Positions 22,147-32,708 of a stretch of 64,000 nucleotides of DNA are shown piece by piece. Made by a program: the position numbers and the translations under genes. The notes under the pieces are model-generated. The model was not told the DNA's origin. It made no database searches and saw only the letters and a program-made list of their open reading frames with translations. Each line of letters opens with the position of its first letter. The stretch's first letter is position 1. The DNA comes from Zanthoxylum bungeanum (Eukaryota; Streptophyta; Magnoliopsida; Sapindales; Rutaceae): NCBI GenBank assembly GCA_019454045.1, contig SKCR01049625.1:1-64000 (forward strand), given 5' to 3'.

Positions 22147-22475
22147 CTGTTCCCGTTCGAACGCGTTTACGAACGCAACTCGAACGCGCATACATTTTTG
22201 CCTTATCATGCATCAGGTCTCATTTCCGTTCGAACGCGTTTACTAACGCCATACGAACGTGAGCATTCTGTTTCATTTCCGTTCGAACGCGTTTACGAAC
22301 GCCATACGAACGTGAGCATTCTGTTTCATTTCCGTTCGAACGCGTTATCAAACGCCATACGAACGCGAGCATTCTGTTTCATTTCCGTTCGAACGCGTTT
22401 ACGAACGCTACTCGAACGTGAGCATTCTGTCCCATTTTCGTTCGAACGCGTTTACGAACGCTACACGAACGCGCA
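22147..22475. repeat. CGTTCGAACG repeat array in the solo LTR
   Basis: Six units of about 55 bp contain GTTCGAACGCGTTTACGAAC (or GTTATCAAAC), then 'gccatacgaacgtgagcattctgtttcattt'. The long open frame over it (22003-22488, ERVYER-type repeats) follows from the array and is not a protein gene. Confidence 0.9.
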
Positions 22476-23062
22476 CACACTGAACTGAGTCTGTCTTATC
22501 ATATTCATGCATAATTGCCTCTTGGTTGATCTTTCTTGTGTCATATAGCCAACCGTATTATTTGTATCCCTGCATTTATCCATTCTATGTGTCCTTGGGA
22601 TTGTATTCGAGCATGATTAGGCTGTTAGCATGTTATTTGGTTAATAGGTTCATGAGATAGTACTCAAGCATGATTATGTTGTTCTTAGTTTTCCATATCA
22701 TAGGATTGAAATATGTTCATGAGATTGCCATGTGATGTTGCATGTTGTGATGAACTTGTTGATGTATGCATATGAATTTAGAAGCATGATATTTTTTGGA
22801 AATAAATGTTATTTAAGCCTGGTTAAATTATTACATAAATCCTTTTATTACAAGTGACATAAGTAATGGACCATTCCGAACCCAATGGTTTGAGGTCTTC
22901 CCTTGCGAGGGGTGAGTGCGGCCTTAAATCTTTGTCCCGGTTCACACCGGGTGGCGACTCCATTACTCTCCGGTTTAGTCCCTTGTGGCTACTCCGTACT
23001 CCCAACTAGGCCGCGAGCCTAGGAACAGCATGCGTCGCCCCAGATTTTCCTGTGTTCCCACA

Positions 23063-23168
23063 ATTATGTTGAGTCGAAGGAAACCTAGCGGATCCACTAA
23101 CTAAAGGTTTACCTCGAGAGCAAGTTGAGAAGTCATCGAGGGGAATGGGCTTGAAGCCTATAATCTAA
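23063..23168 (+). pseudogene. C-terminal end of element 1 RNase H
   Basis: Continues the RNase H interrupted at 20374: VESKENLADPLTKGLPREQV then EKSSRGMGLKP and a stop near 23166. This is the usual C-terminal ending of plant copia polyproteins. Confidence 0.85.
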
Positions 23169-23746
23169 GAATTGTCACTGTGGAAACCCAACCTAGTTGA
23201 CTGGAGATCCCAAGATCTAGGTTCAAAAGGGACAACAGAAACTTTGTGCAATTCAAAACAAGCACTGAAGAGTTTCGTACTCTTTCCCATTCCGATAATG
23301 ACGCTGAGTGCTGTCTGTCATTGGTTAGGATAAGCTAAGGCTTTTAATGATCACTATATTAGGAGTTGAGTCCTAATGAGGGTAAAGACAGATTACCTCT
23401 TCATAGCAGATCACCTATTTCAAGTAAGAAATGAGGCCGCTTCCATGGGAACCTTTAAAGGCGGGTTACCCTAAAGTGCTTGATGAATCCAGGACCGTTG
23501 TTCAGGGCCAAAATGAACACAACCGTAGAACGGGAAAATGGTCGAATTAAAGCTGTGTGTTGGCAATTGTCTTGGTTTACACCAACGGCAGAACAGTTTA
23601 AGACTATGAGTCACTGGTTTGCCAAGTAAATCCGATTGTCACTCACTAGGAAAGGTTCAAGGCGAAAGCTACCTATTTCGATGCAGCTTTAGTTCATGGT
23701 AACTCTCTCAAATGTCTCCGTGGATATTTGAAGAATTGTGGGGGAT
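23169..23746 (+). other. 3' untranslated region of element 1 with polypurine tract
   Basis: Noncoding between the polyprotein end and the 3' LTR. A purine-rich tract 'gaattgtgggggat' ends at 23746, directly before the LTR, as expected for plus-strand priming. Confidence 0.75.
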
Positions 23747-24245
23747 TGTAGGAAATTCTTCATTAAGGGTAATTTTGTCTTTTGGATTGGATTGGGTGCT
23801 TGTGAGGGGTACAACCCTTTGGAGGGTTGCACCCCATCCCAAAGGGTGCCCTATTGGCACCCTTCCATGCCTTATATAAGAAGGCTTGATATCCAAAATA
23901 CAAAGATAGAAAGATATCCGATTTTTGCTAAGGAAGAGACATTGTTTTCCTTTGTTTTTTGAGAGAGTTTCACCATATTCCTAGTTCATACACTTGTTAA
24001 TGAGTGCTCCTTGAACAAGAAGATTCCAAGTAATCATGGGAGAACGTTGGCAAAACGAATCCGTAAAGCACCCGTGACGGAGCCAATAAGTTCTTAAGGA
24101 CAGAGATCATCTCGACTTGGACGATTGAATAAGGTTTTTCTGGTTCTTATTGTTTTAGGGTTTTATTGCATCTAGATCTACTATTGGATGTTTGATCTGA
24201 CTGATTTACATGTTTATATTACTGTTTAATGACACATATTTTACA
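23747..24245 (+). repeat. 3' LTR of element 1
   Basis: Starts TGTAGGAAATTC and ends 'attttaca'. Near-identical to 15320-15818, including the self-complementary segment (24078-24098) and TATA box. Confidence 0.93.
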
Positions 24246-24345
24246 ACATCATAAATGGGGTTGAAGAAGGCAAGTAATAAAGAGATCTATAATACAAAAA
24301 TGTAGAGGAAATTACAACTAACTAGAAACAATTCAATCAATTTTC

Positions 24346-25550
24346 TCAAAATTCTGGTAACATTTGTGGATAATCCCCAGCTTGAGTGAAAAGATTGTAC
24401 CAAAAGTCCATGTTGTTAGAACTAAAATCATCAACTACTGATGATGATGATGATGGTGATTCAAGATCAAGCTGTGTACCAATAAGTGCTAAAAAGTTGT
24501 CATTATTTTCAATGCTTGAATTGTCAGACGACAACACCTCCGTCCAAAAATTATCATCAATTTCATTACAAGACGACGATGGCTCCATTTTCATATTGCT
24601 GGTGGTGACGGACGACATGTCGCTTGATTGTGATTGTGATTGTACTGGCCTGTGGTGCTGATTATGATCTGTGGTGGTGATGATCTCGGATCTAATCACA
24701 TGATTATTATTATTATTAGTATTATTAGTCACGGGCTCTTGTTGTTTTTTGAGACGCTTTTTCAAGTGAGTGTGCCAAACGTTTTTTATTTCATTGTCTG
24801 TTCTTCCTGCTAATCTTGCTGCGATTGCTGACCATCTGAAATTTTTATAATATTCATAAATCAGAGATCCTTCAATATTATAATATAAATCAGTGATTTG
24901 GAAAAAAATTACAACTTGAGGAGGCCGCAGTGAAATATCCGTAAATTAAGGGGGCTAGTTTAAAGAAGGGAGTAAATTTTAGTCAGGACCCTGGCCTATA
25001 TGATGAACCACAAAGTAACCCTATGCGAAACTACCCATTATATGCTTAAACGGAATAGGTAAAATCTCCAACTGTCTTAGGTTCTTACCAAAAACGTACA
25101 TCCTGAATTCGAACCCATGACTTCAAGATGAAATCCTGAATCCTATACCACCAAACCACACCCCTTAGGGACCACAAAATACAAACTACTTATGGTCAAA
25201 TGACTCGGAACATGAAAACTGTGAATTTGAGGGGTTAAAGTGTAAAATTCTTATTAATAAGGAAAATGTCAATTAAATCCCTTTAAGTTTACTGAATTCA
25301 TTTCAGACTGGAGAGTTCCACACTACTTGCAGCTGCGTCCATAAGCAGGCAAGCTCTAGTATGGGTTCACCATTGTAATTTTCCACTAGAAAACTAAGAA
25401 ATAAACTCTTTAAATTACAAGGAAACTAAAAAATGGGGGACTCCCATCATACATGTAGTTAAAAAAATATGAAAAGTATTTTTTCGAAGGTTAAAAATAT
25501 TCGAAATCTCTCCATAATCATCCTAAAACATTAATCCTAAATTAGTCCTG

Positions 25551-25582
<32 letters not shown>

Positions 25583-25987
25583 CAATAAGCAAAATTAAGG
25601 TAGGTTACATACCTATTTCCAAGCATTTCATGTAGCTTGATGATGGTGTCCTCTTCATCAATGGTGAAGTTTCCCCGTTTAATATCAGGCCTCAGGTAAT
25701 TTATCCACCGGAGCCGGCAACTCTTTCCACATCTTAATAAACCTGAGAAATAAAAATCAAACACCAATATATATTTTTTAATTAAAACCTGTTAAAAACT
25801 AAAACATATACAAAATTTGCTTTTCTTCAGGATTATGTTAATTAATTAATTTACCTGCTTCTTTGGGAAGTGCCCTCCAGTTTCCATGGCCATGGAGTTT
25901 AATGTAACTGATTAAAATCTGATCTTCTTCAGGAGTCCATGGACCTTTCTTCAATCCCATCTTCTCACAGCATGGAGCTCTCACCAT
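24346..25987 (-). CDS. MYB14/15-like: R2R3-MYB transcription factor (subgroup 2, MYB13/14/15-like), three exons
   Basis: Exons: 25855-25987, 25613-25742 and 24346-24835, joined by GT-AG introns of 112 and 777 bp and giving 753 bp (250 residues). Exon 1 encodes [20 protein letters not shown] and most of R2 (GHGNWRALP). Exon 2 encodes [20 protein letters not shown] plus the R3 start ([20 protein letters not shown]). Exon 3 encodes [20 protein letters not shown] and THLKKRLKK. The intron positions are those of typical plant MYBs. The tail has an [16 protein letters not shown] motif characteristic of subgroup 2, acidic serine-rich stretches (activation-like) and a C-terminal [16 protein letters not shown]. 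Relatives act in cold and defence phenylpropanoid responses; that role here is inferred. No break is visible, so it is probably a working gene. Confidence 0.93.
25042..25170 (-). mobile_element. SINE family 1 copy inside MYB intron 2
   Basis: In reverse orientation relative to the window: 'aaggggtgtggtttggtggtatagga', a B-box-like GGGTTCGAATTC, then 'gtaagaacctaagacag' and 'ttttacctattccgtttaag'. It aligns along its length with 59561-59737. It is in the same orientation as the MYB transcript, about 440 bp from the donor and 210 bp from the acceptor side. Confidence 0.75.
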
Positions 25988-26087
25988 TTTTGACACCCCC
26001 AGTATTGTAATTAAAACTTGGCACTCTCTTCTTTTTTTTTTCCCTATCTCTCAAAGCATAAAATATAATGGAAGCTAAGTTGAGCCA

Positions 26088-26104
26088 TCAAGGTCTATAT
26101 ATAA
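26088..26104 (-). promoter_or_regulatory. Candidate TATA box of the MYB gene
   Basis: On the minus strand 'ttttatatataga' lies about 110 bp upstream of the ATG at 25987, a plausible core-promoter distance. Confidence 0.55.
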
Positions 26105-26109
26105 AATGA

Positions 26110-27340
26110 AGGGCAAAAGTGACCAGCAGGGCCAAGTGTGTAATGGGGTGTACACAAAGTTCAATGCACCGAAATTTGTGTAATAAATTAATAAATAATC
26201 TTCAAATGCCAAAAATTAATTATTTTAATTAACACCACCTTGCTGTGGGGTAAGTGATGTAATTTGTTCATATATATATATATGGGCAATCAACACGTGA
26301 TATATGATTAAAACATGAGCACTTATCTTCATGCCCCTTTTTTGTCTCCCCTAAAATTCCTTAAATACCCCCTTTCTTTTTCCAAAATTTCATTTCCCAA
26401 TAAACCAAATATATCGCATTTTTTATATATTGATATATATATATATATATATAGATATATATATATATATTTTATTAATTAAATTTTTTATTTTATAATT
26501 TTTTATTTTTTTTTAAATTTATAATTTTTTAGAGAATAAAGAATATATTAGATTTTTTTAAATTTATATTTTCTTAAAGAATAAAGAATATTTTATTTTA
26601 TATTTTTTTAAAATTTATTTCTATTTACGAAAATAAATAAGACAAACAACTTTTAATAAAAAAAATATATAAAATCAGAATCAGAATGAGAATCAACACT
26701 ACTTTTAATAAAATAATTTTTTAAAAAAAGTTTTTTTAATAAATATATTAGATTTATTAAACAAATAGACTATCAAAAAATTTATTTTATAAATTAATTT
26801 TATTTGGTTGAATTTTTTTTTATACATAAGTATTATTAAATAAATTAAAAATGAATCAAAAAAATTAAATGAATAAATATGAAATCTGTAATATTTATTA
26901 ACAAAAATCAAAAAATCAAAAAATTATAAAATTATAAAATAATTAATAAAATGGTAAAATGAATTATAATTAGTCTATAATTATTTTTAAATTAACACAT
27001 ATAAATATATAAATTTTGTCATGTATAATTATTGATTGGAAGTCATTTCACACAAAGTAAAGGGTATTATGGTAAACTTCCAAGGAGACAAAGAAGGGTG
27101 AGTAGAAAGGAGGGGGAGGAGTAATTTCCTTAAAACATTGAAAAAAATTTGAAAATGTGACCATCAAATCATCCGTCTTCGACTTTAAAAAATAAGTAAG
27201 ATTCTCGATTGTCTCAGGCTTTCATAAGAAAATATATCATAGAACTCGAATTTAGAACCTGACAATTAATTCTTTAAGTTTTTTGTCATCTAGTCAGGGT
27301 GCGATTAAAACAATGTTGATTTTGTCTTTTGTGTATTTAG
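26110..27340. other. AT-rich intergenic region, (TA)n tract
   Basis: (TA)n at 26425-26470 and long A/T-rich stretches to about 27000. The open frame at 26705-26911 is composition-driven (FKKLIY-type residues). No gene was recognised. Confidence 0.6.
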
Positions 27341-27364
27341 GTGAGAGCATGTTATTTGTGACAT

Positions 27365-27545
27365 GTCCCCAAGGTGTGTGGGTTGGTGGTGTAGGGTCCT
27401 GGATCTCACCTTGAGGTTCTGGGTTCGAATCCAGGGGGTGCACTTATTGTAAGAGTCTGGGACAGCCGGTGGTTTTACTTGTGCCGCGGCCCAGAATGGG
27501 TGGTTTGGTGGCAGGTTTCCAACGTTTCCAAAAAAATAAAAATAA
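27365..27545 (+). mobile_element. SINE family 1, full-length copy with 16-bp TSD
   Basis: The tRNA-like head has 'ttggtggtgtagggtcctgga' and the B box GGGTTCGAATCC. The body has 'gtaagagtctgggacagccgg' and 'gccgcggcccagaatgg', ending 'ccaacgtttccaaaaaaat'. Perfect 16-bp duplications ATGTTATTTGTGACAT flank it (27349-27364 and 27546-27561), which defines both ends. It was transcribed by RNA polymerase III and mobilised by a LINE in trans (family knowledge). Confidence 0.92.
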
Positions 27546-28150
27546 ATGTTATTTGTGACATCAATATTAGATATGTCATGCCTATGCACAAACACAAAAT
27601 AGATTTATTTAGAGTTTGTTAGAAAATATTTAAAATCATATTAATTTTTTTAATATTAAAATTATTTAAATTTTTTTGATAATATATTTAAAAGTGCTAA
27701 TTAAATAAATAGCACTAATCATTAACTGGTTGAATTTTACTTGCTCAAAACTGGCCAATAAAATTATTGGCGTAATACATAAATATCACATTATATTTGC
27801 AAGGAAAAGTCTAATGGAGGATCTTTCAAAATAACCTATCACACCTGAACTTGTTTAATCTGATAATTATTAATCATTCGTTGTTTAGGTGGATAAAAAT
27901 GTATAATATAAACATGCTGTGCAAATGTTAATAAAATTAAAATTAAAAATTAATAACAAAACAAAAACAAAAACAAAAAAAAACAAAAAAAGAAGCATGA
28001 ATTATATCATCATCATCACCCCTCACTAGATCTCATCATAAGAAAAGAAACCTTAGAATGTTCTGTTTTGGGATATTCATCACTTTTATAAACCCTCCAT
28101 TGTTACCATTGCTCGACAATATCATGATGCTTCTCATACAAGGTATGTCA

Positions 28151-28322
28151 GGGGCGTTACTTGCTAGTGTAGGGTTCAGAATCTCATTTTGAGGTCTTTG
28201 ATTTTAAATCCAGTGAGTGCATTTCTTGTATAAGTTTGAGATAACCGAGGGTTTTACCTGCTCCGCTTAAGCCCAGAAGGGATGATTTGACGGCGGAGCT
28301 TCCAACGATTTCAAAAAAAAAA
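28151..28322 (+). mobile_element. SINE family 1 copy with near-perfect TSD
   Basis: Same head-to-tail layout as 27365-27545 but more diverged, ending in an A-run after 'ccaacgatttc'. Flanks 'aaggtatgtca' (to 28150) and 'aaggtgtgtca' (from 28323) form an 11-bp TSD with one mismatch. Confidence 0.85.
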
Positions 28323-28329
28323 AAGGTGT

Positions 28330-28735
28330 GTCAACTAAATTAGTTAAATCTCAAATAAATAAAGGAAGAATAATAATATGCTCGTAATAGTTGTATATCT
28401 GAAAAAATCGTGGGAATATTTTGATTCGTGACTCAGTATGTGTTGGGAGAAAGAGTTGTAAATAAACTGAATCGTTCATGGACAGTTCAAACTCGATTCA
28501 TACCTGACTTGATTCGAGATCGATTCATTTAATAAATGAGTTACTTGAACTCGAAAATAATAGTTCGATTATTAAATGAAACTGACTCAACCCTTTTTTG
28601 ACTCATGAACACTATTCGAATTATACTCAACTCAAGTCGTACTGACACAATTTGACTATATATATATACACACACATAGTCACAACCATTTGAATTTGTA
28701 GGGAAATTAACTGTGAATTTATTTGGTTTCTTGAG
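28330..28735. other. Intergenic, GATTCGAGT-rich palindromic stretch
   Basis: 28450-28640 contains repeated 'actcgattc/gaatcgtt/ttcgagat' words in both orientations, resembling a decayed DNA-transposon end. Termini were not found. A TA/CA tract lies at 28658-28677. No coding signal. Confidence 0.4.
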
Positions 28736-29748
28736 AACCAAATGAAAACTTAACAGGAAAATGAGAAAACACACAAACAACGCAGATGATTTAACGTGGT
28801 TCAGTAGAATGGATCCAACCTACGTCCACGGATACAAAAAAGAATAAGCACTTTTATTACCACCTCGGGTCAACCGGCCTCTTTTCTCTTTCTGACATAT
28901 AACTATTTTCTCTCTATTACAAGTTATAAGAGTGCTTAGAATAAAATCGACCAACCTTCACAATGAGTCTTCAACTTCTTTATACACTAGGTCAAATACT
29001 ACTATTACACCAACTCGTGACGTCAACCACATTACTAAGTCATTATTGTCTAGGCTCTCTTCTCCAATTACCCTACGAATAATAGCTCAGCCGCCTGACA
29101 CCTCTACTATCTGCCATCTGAACTTAATTAAATTACCCATTCTTGGTAACTATTGCACGCTATGCTCTGCCCATTCTTGATAACCATTACATGCTCTGCC
29201 TATAGATAATAGCTCAGCCGTCTGACACCTCTACTATCTGCCATATGAACTTCATTAAATTGCCTATTCTTGGTAACTATTACACGCTCTGCCCATGTGT
29301 CAACCTGTATTTAAACCACTCCTATGCAGTTGCATGTGTCAGTGGATAAGCCTGCAGCTCTCTTCCATCCCATCATCCACTAGCCTACTTTTATCTCATC
29401 AATCATTGGGAAGCTCAAACCACTGTCTAAGAGTACAAGGCATCATCCCCGACCCATATCCTCTGGTCGGTATGCCGAAATAAATGAAGCCCTTCCTTAC
29501 ATCTAACAGAAGGTCGGGTCGGTAGAAAAGTCTTTACTTTCCTCACCTTCTCTTCGAAAAAGTCGAGCCTGCATTGAGCCCATTTTTCATGTAGAAATAT
29601 TAAGAAATAACATCTCTTGATGACAATCTGAACTGTTATGACTTTCTTTTAGCTTGTATCTTTTAGTTATCACTTTCCTCGGGTATATGTGACTGTGCCA
29701 CGGTTGGTTCCTCTGTTCCTCGGGTCAGTATCCTAATGTAGCCTGAAA
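28736..29748. repeat. Retroelement-derived noncoding region with 127-bp duplication
   Basis: 'gatttaacgtggttca' near 28789 is a phrase common in plant LTRs. The segment beginning aatagctcagcc at 29081 is repeated at 29208 (period 127, two diverged units to about 29333). No intact open reading frame with a recognised domain. Confidence 0.45.
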
Positions 29749-30059
29749 GTTTGTGATTACTCTAGGTTCTGACCCTATGTGAAATCACACACAATAATCA
29801 AGACAAATCCTAATGACTGTAACTATGGAATTTCAATAAGCAACCACAATATCCAACAAATAAAATATATTACGGAAAATAAATCAATCACACAAAATCA
29901 ACACAATAATTTTGGTGACGAAGTAGAAAACTCATGCGAGTAAAAAACCACTACGGGTATCTCGGCTACCACCATATCCACTATATAGAGAAAAACTTAC
30001 AGCGATGGTCAAGACCTACGGTGGCGACTCCATCGACTCAAGTACCTCTAGACTGTAAG
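29749..30059 (-). repeat. Left part of SIRE-like LTR (element C), interrupted by element A
   Basis: This joins 49788-50509 once element A is removed: the TSD GTAAG is at 30055-30059 on this side. It has the LTR phrases 'aattttggtgacgaag' and 'ctatatagagaaaaac'. The left LTR border at about 29749 is a guess from a TG dinucleotide. A TGGCGACTCC sequence occurs near 30021. Confidence 0.45.
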
Positions 30060-32017
30060 TGTTGGGTTCTCTAAGAATAATAACCAAGATCATTAAGCAT
30101 AAAACAAGTGAATACGCAAAGAAGTAGCAGAAATACTTACATTAAGCGGATTTGATGTAGGTGTAGAGTTCAAAACTTTTCCTTTGAGAAGTTGCTCCAA
30201 GCTCCTCTCTTTGATGTAAGTTGAGCTTCCAAGCTTGTTCTTTGATTCCAAACTCTAGGGAATGTTTCCATATCACCTTTGTATGATCCTTTGAGTGCTA
30301 GCTCTTTAGATTTTGCAACAAAAATCAAAGGAAATGAACCCTAGGTTCACGCCCAAGAGGAGAGAAAATGGAATCCATTTTCGGCCAATGAGAGAAGAAA
30401 GAGAGGAAGTTGTGTTTTGGTAATTTTTGGTTTCTAAAACAATTACCACACTTTCAAAAGTCAAACTCAATTTAGGTATATGTTTTTCCAAAAAGCAAAA
30501 GTAAAGTGTTGGGGGGAAAAATGCATTTAAAATCTCCAACCACTTCGATCACCAAATTGACACTTGATGGACAAGTGATGTGACTTGAGTTGTGACTTGT
30601 TGCCCCCACATTAATTCAAAATCCGAGTGGGCCCGCAAACACGTTCCGGGCTCGGGTTCGTTAATTTTGAATTAACGAATTTTCCGTTGCGACTTAATTA
30701 AATCAAATTTAATTAAATAATAATGCCCCGTAAAATTAATTCGAAAGTCGCTCGCGAATTAATTCTAAATTAATTCGTTCGCCCGAATTAAAGTTCAATT
30801 TTAATTCCGTTATGAAATGTAATTTCATTTAATATATCGAATATATTATTTTATCGATTAATTCCGAATTAATCGTTCTCTCTCTTTTATTAATTGAATT
30901 TTATCCCAGATAAATTCTCACCGTAATTAATCCTAGATTAATTTTCTCTCTCTTATAATTAATCCTATATTAATTATGTTCGAGTCATACGTCATCGGTG
31001 AATCTTCGGGAAGCGAACCATGAGATCCCTGGATATGTTGGCAGTAAATCCAGTCGTCGGATTATCCGAACACGTGCGTACCCAGTACCACGTTCTTACC
31101 GATTTACAAGATATTGTTGGCTTCTAGCAAAGCATCGTGCCTACCCAATTCTCCAGAAATATTCTTTAAGGAATATATAATCTTTGTCAGGCGTAGTATA
31201 CATAGTATTGCGTATTACGATCCAGTATCGGATGTCACATGCTAGGCCTGGGACTGGAATTGTGTCTGCCCCGTACGAAGCACATATCGGATCTCTGGTA
31301 ACTAGTCTCTATAATCGGATAATCATAACCTAGTCATATTATCCCGATGACTGCAGTACTTAAGAGTATTAGTTCCGTATCCTACGTGATCATCATCTCC
31401 ATATGACTGAAGTGATACTTCCGTCTTGACATCACACCCAATATACTACGATTCTAAGTATACCCGGAAGAGGCGTACACGGAACCTGTTAAAGCCCCGG
31501 ATGACCAAAACCAAAGTATATTGATTGTCGCAAGTATTAGCGATGCAAGTCTCAGGTTAACACCAAATACACCTACCCTGATTCGGATTCCCATAGACAC
31601 ATAGTCATACTACCAATGGGATTCCGAGGGGTCTATCCAGAGTGAAGCTGTTTTCGTACCATCGGTAAACACAACCTCCTATCACACTTGCATAAGTATC
31701 CAATACTTAAATATATGAGAATTATGTCGTTATGCTCCCACAACGCGCACAAGTGCAATACTAGTCTATTCCGCATTATCGATGTCCAGTCTCGATAATA
31801 CTACGACTAGGGATATTTGATGATTAAACCTTAGTGGATTAATATTGTCTCATATCTTATTAATCCGGTACTAATCATATGGACTTTTATCATTTATATA
31901 TCTTTGTAATCTAATTACAAATGATAAAAGAGCAATTTCCTTTGTCACATAGCTTATTTGTACAACGACACTATATTTTGTACAAATAGTGATGCTATGG
32001 GTAATAATTGTCCAACA
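30060..32017 (-). repeat. 3' LTR of element A
   Basis: Plus-strand termini TGTTGGGTTC...GTCCAACA. Closely similar along its length to 47830-49782. In element orientation it is preceded by the polypurine tract 'ggccaagtgggaga' (32018-32032). Small open frames inside (30306-30539, 30998-31180) are LTR sequence. Confidence 0.93.
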
Positions 32018-32703
32018 ATCTCCCACTTGGCCTATAGCCAATCACTCAAGTGTCCTACACCTGAACTATGTACGGGTCGCTCAAACTTCTGCTGAGAAAC
32101 AGCTTTCATCAGCGGATTTGCAAGGTTATCATCTGATGCGATTTATTCGATCATCACATTGCTACGATATATGATCCGACGAATCGATCGTTGATGAGAC
32201 CATTAATTTTTTAGCCTGTGTTGTAGCCTAGCTCAGCCTCTAACAGAACTACACCTAATCTAATTAGGATTATATAGATCCAAAATGCTTCTTTTGCTGC
32301 CTCAACTACAGCAATATTCTGTTTTTGCTGTTTATTTTACAACAGTATCTTGCTTGGAAGATTTCCAACTCACTGTTCCGTTATTCAAACTATATAGTAC
32401 CCTTATTACGACTTATAGTCATTTTTGTTGGTTTGGAAACTTGCAGCGGTGAACCCAGTCACTTCAAGTTCTCCTTCTCCATAGCTTAAGAAAGCATCCT
32501 TAGTTCATCTAAGATACTTAAGGATGTTCTTAACATCAATCCAGTGACTATCAGTTGGATTGGCCTGATTGTGAATGCTCAAAGCATATGAGACACCAGG
32601 TAGCGTACATATCTTTCAATGTACGAGTTACCGGAGAGTGTCAACATCTTTTATATCTATCCCAGTAGATCCTTATTCCTATAATAAAGGTTGTCTCTCC
32701 CAA
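32018..32703 (-). pseudogene. Element A RNase H / RT C-terminus remnant
   Basis: On the minus strand fragments read YLVSHML, SHWIDVKNILKYL-like and EKENLEVTGFT-like, matching the copia RNase H region around the 'GYTDASFQ' block. Many stops. It continues across element B into 42580 and beyond. Confidence 0.7.
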
Positions 32704-32708
32704 GTAGT

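Larger units (their letters stand above)
20375..23062 (+). repeat. Solo LTR (2688 bp) nested in element 1, TSD ATTAT
   Basis: It begins TGTAGG at 20375 and ends CCCACA at 23062, with perfect 5-bp duplications ATTAT at 20370-20374 and 23063-23067. Removing it restores the copia RNase H reading SIDY-VESKENLADPLTKG. A TATA box (TATAAAAA) at 21038-21045 lies in the same orientation. The interior carries three ~176-bp tandem units (21643-22090) and a CGTTCGAACG array. No second copy of its ends or any coding sequence is present, so it is a solo LTR, probably Ty3/gypsy (Tat-like) by size and composition. Confidence 0.93.
15320..24245 (+). mobile_element. Copia-type LTR retrotransposon, element 1, with nested solo LTR
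   Basis: Two 499-bp LTRs (15320-15818, 23747-24245) flank a decayed gag-pol in Ty1/copia order: gag, protease, integrase, RT, RNase H. The body is interrupted by a 2688-bp solo LTR (20375-23062). The 5-bp flanks (AACTA and ACATC) do not match, so the ends may have been rearranged, and the first ~10 bp of the left LTR also differ from the right one. There is no initiator-tRNA primer site. The position after the left LTR is complementary to the LTR interior. Confidence 0.92.

Noticed and set aside
22003..22488. 161-codon frame with ERVYER/SVRTRL repeats
   Set aside because: It lies over the CGTTCGAACG array and the tandem units of a solo LTR. The translation follows the repeat and has no protein family.
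24386..24661. 91-codon plus-strand frame
   Set aside because: It is the antisense shadow of MYB exon 3.
27365..27440. Possible tRNA gene (A and B box-like sequence)
   Set aside because: The sequence continues into a SINE body shared by four other copies and is flanked by a 16-bp TSD. A cloverleaf acceptor stem is not evident.
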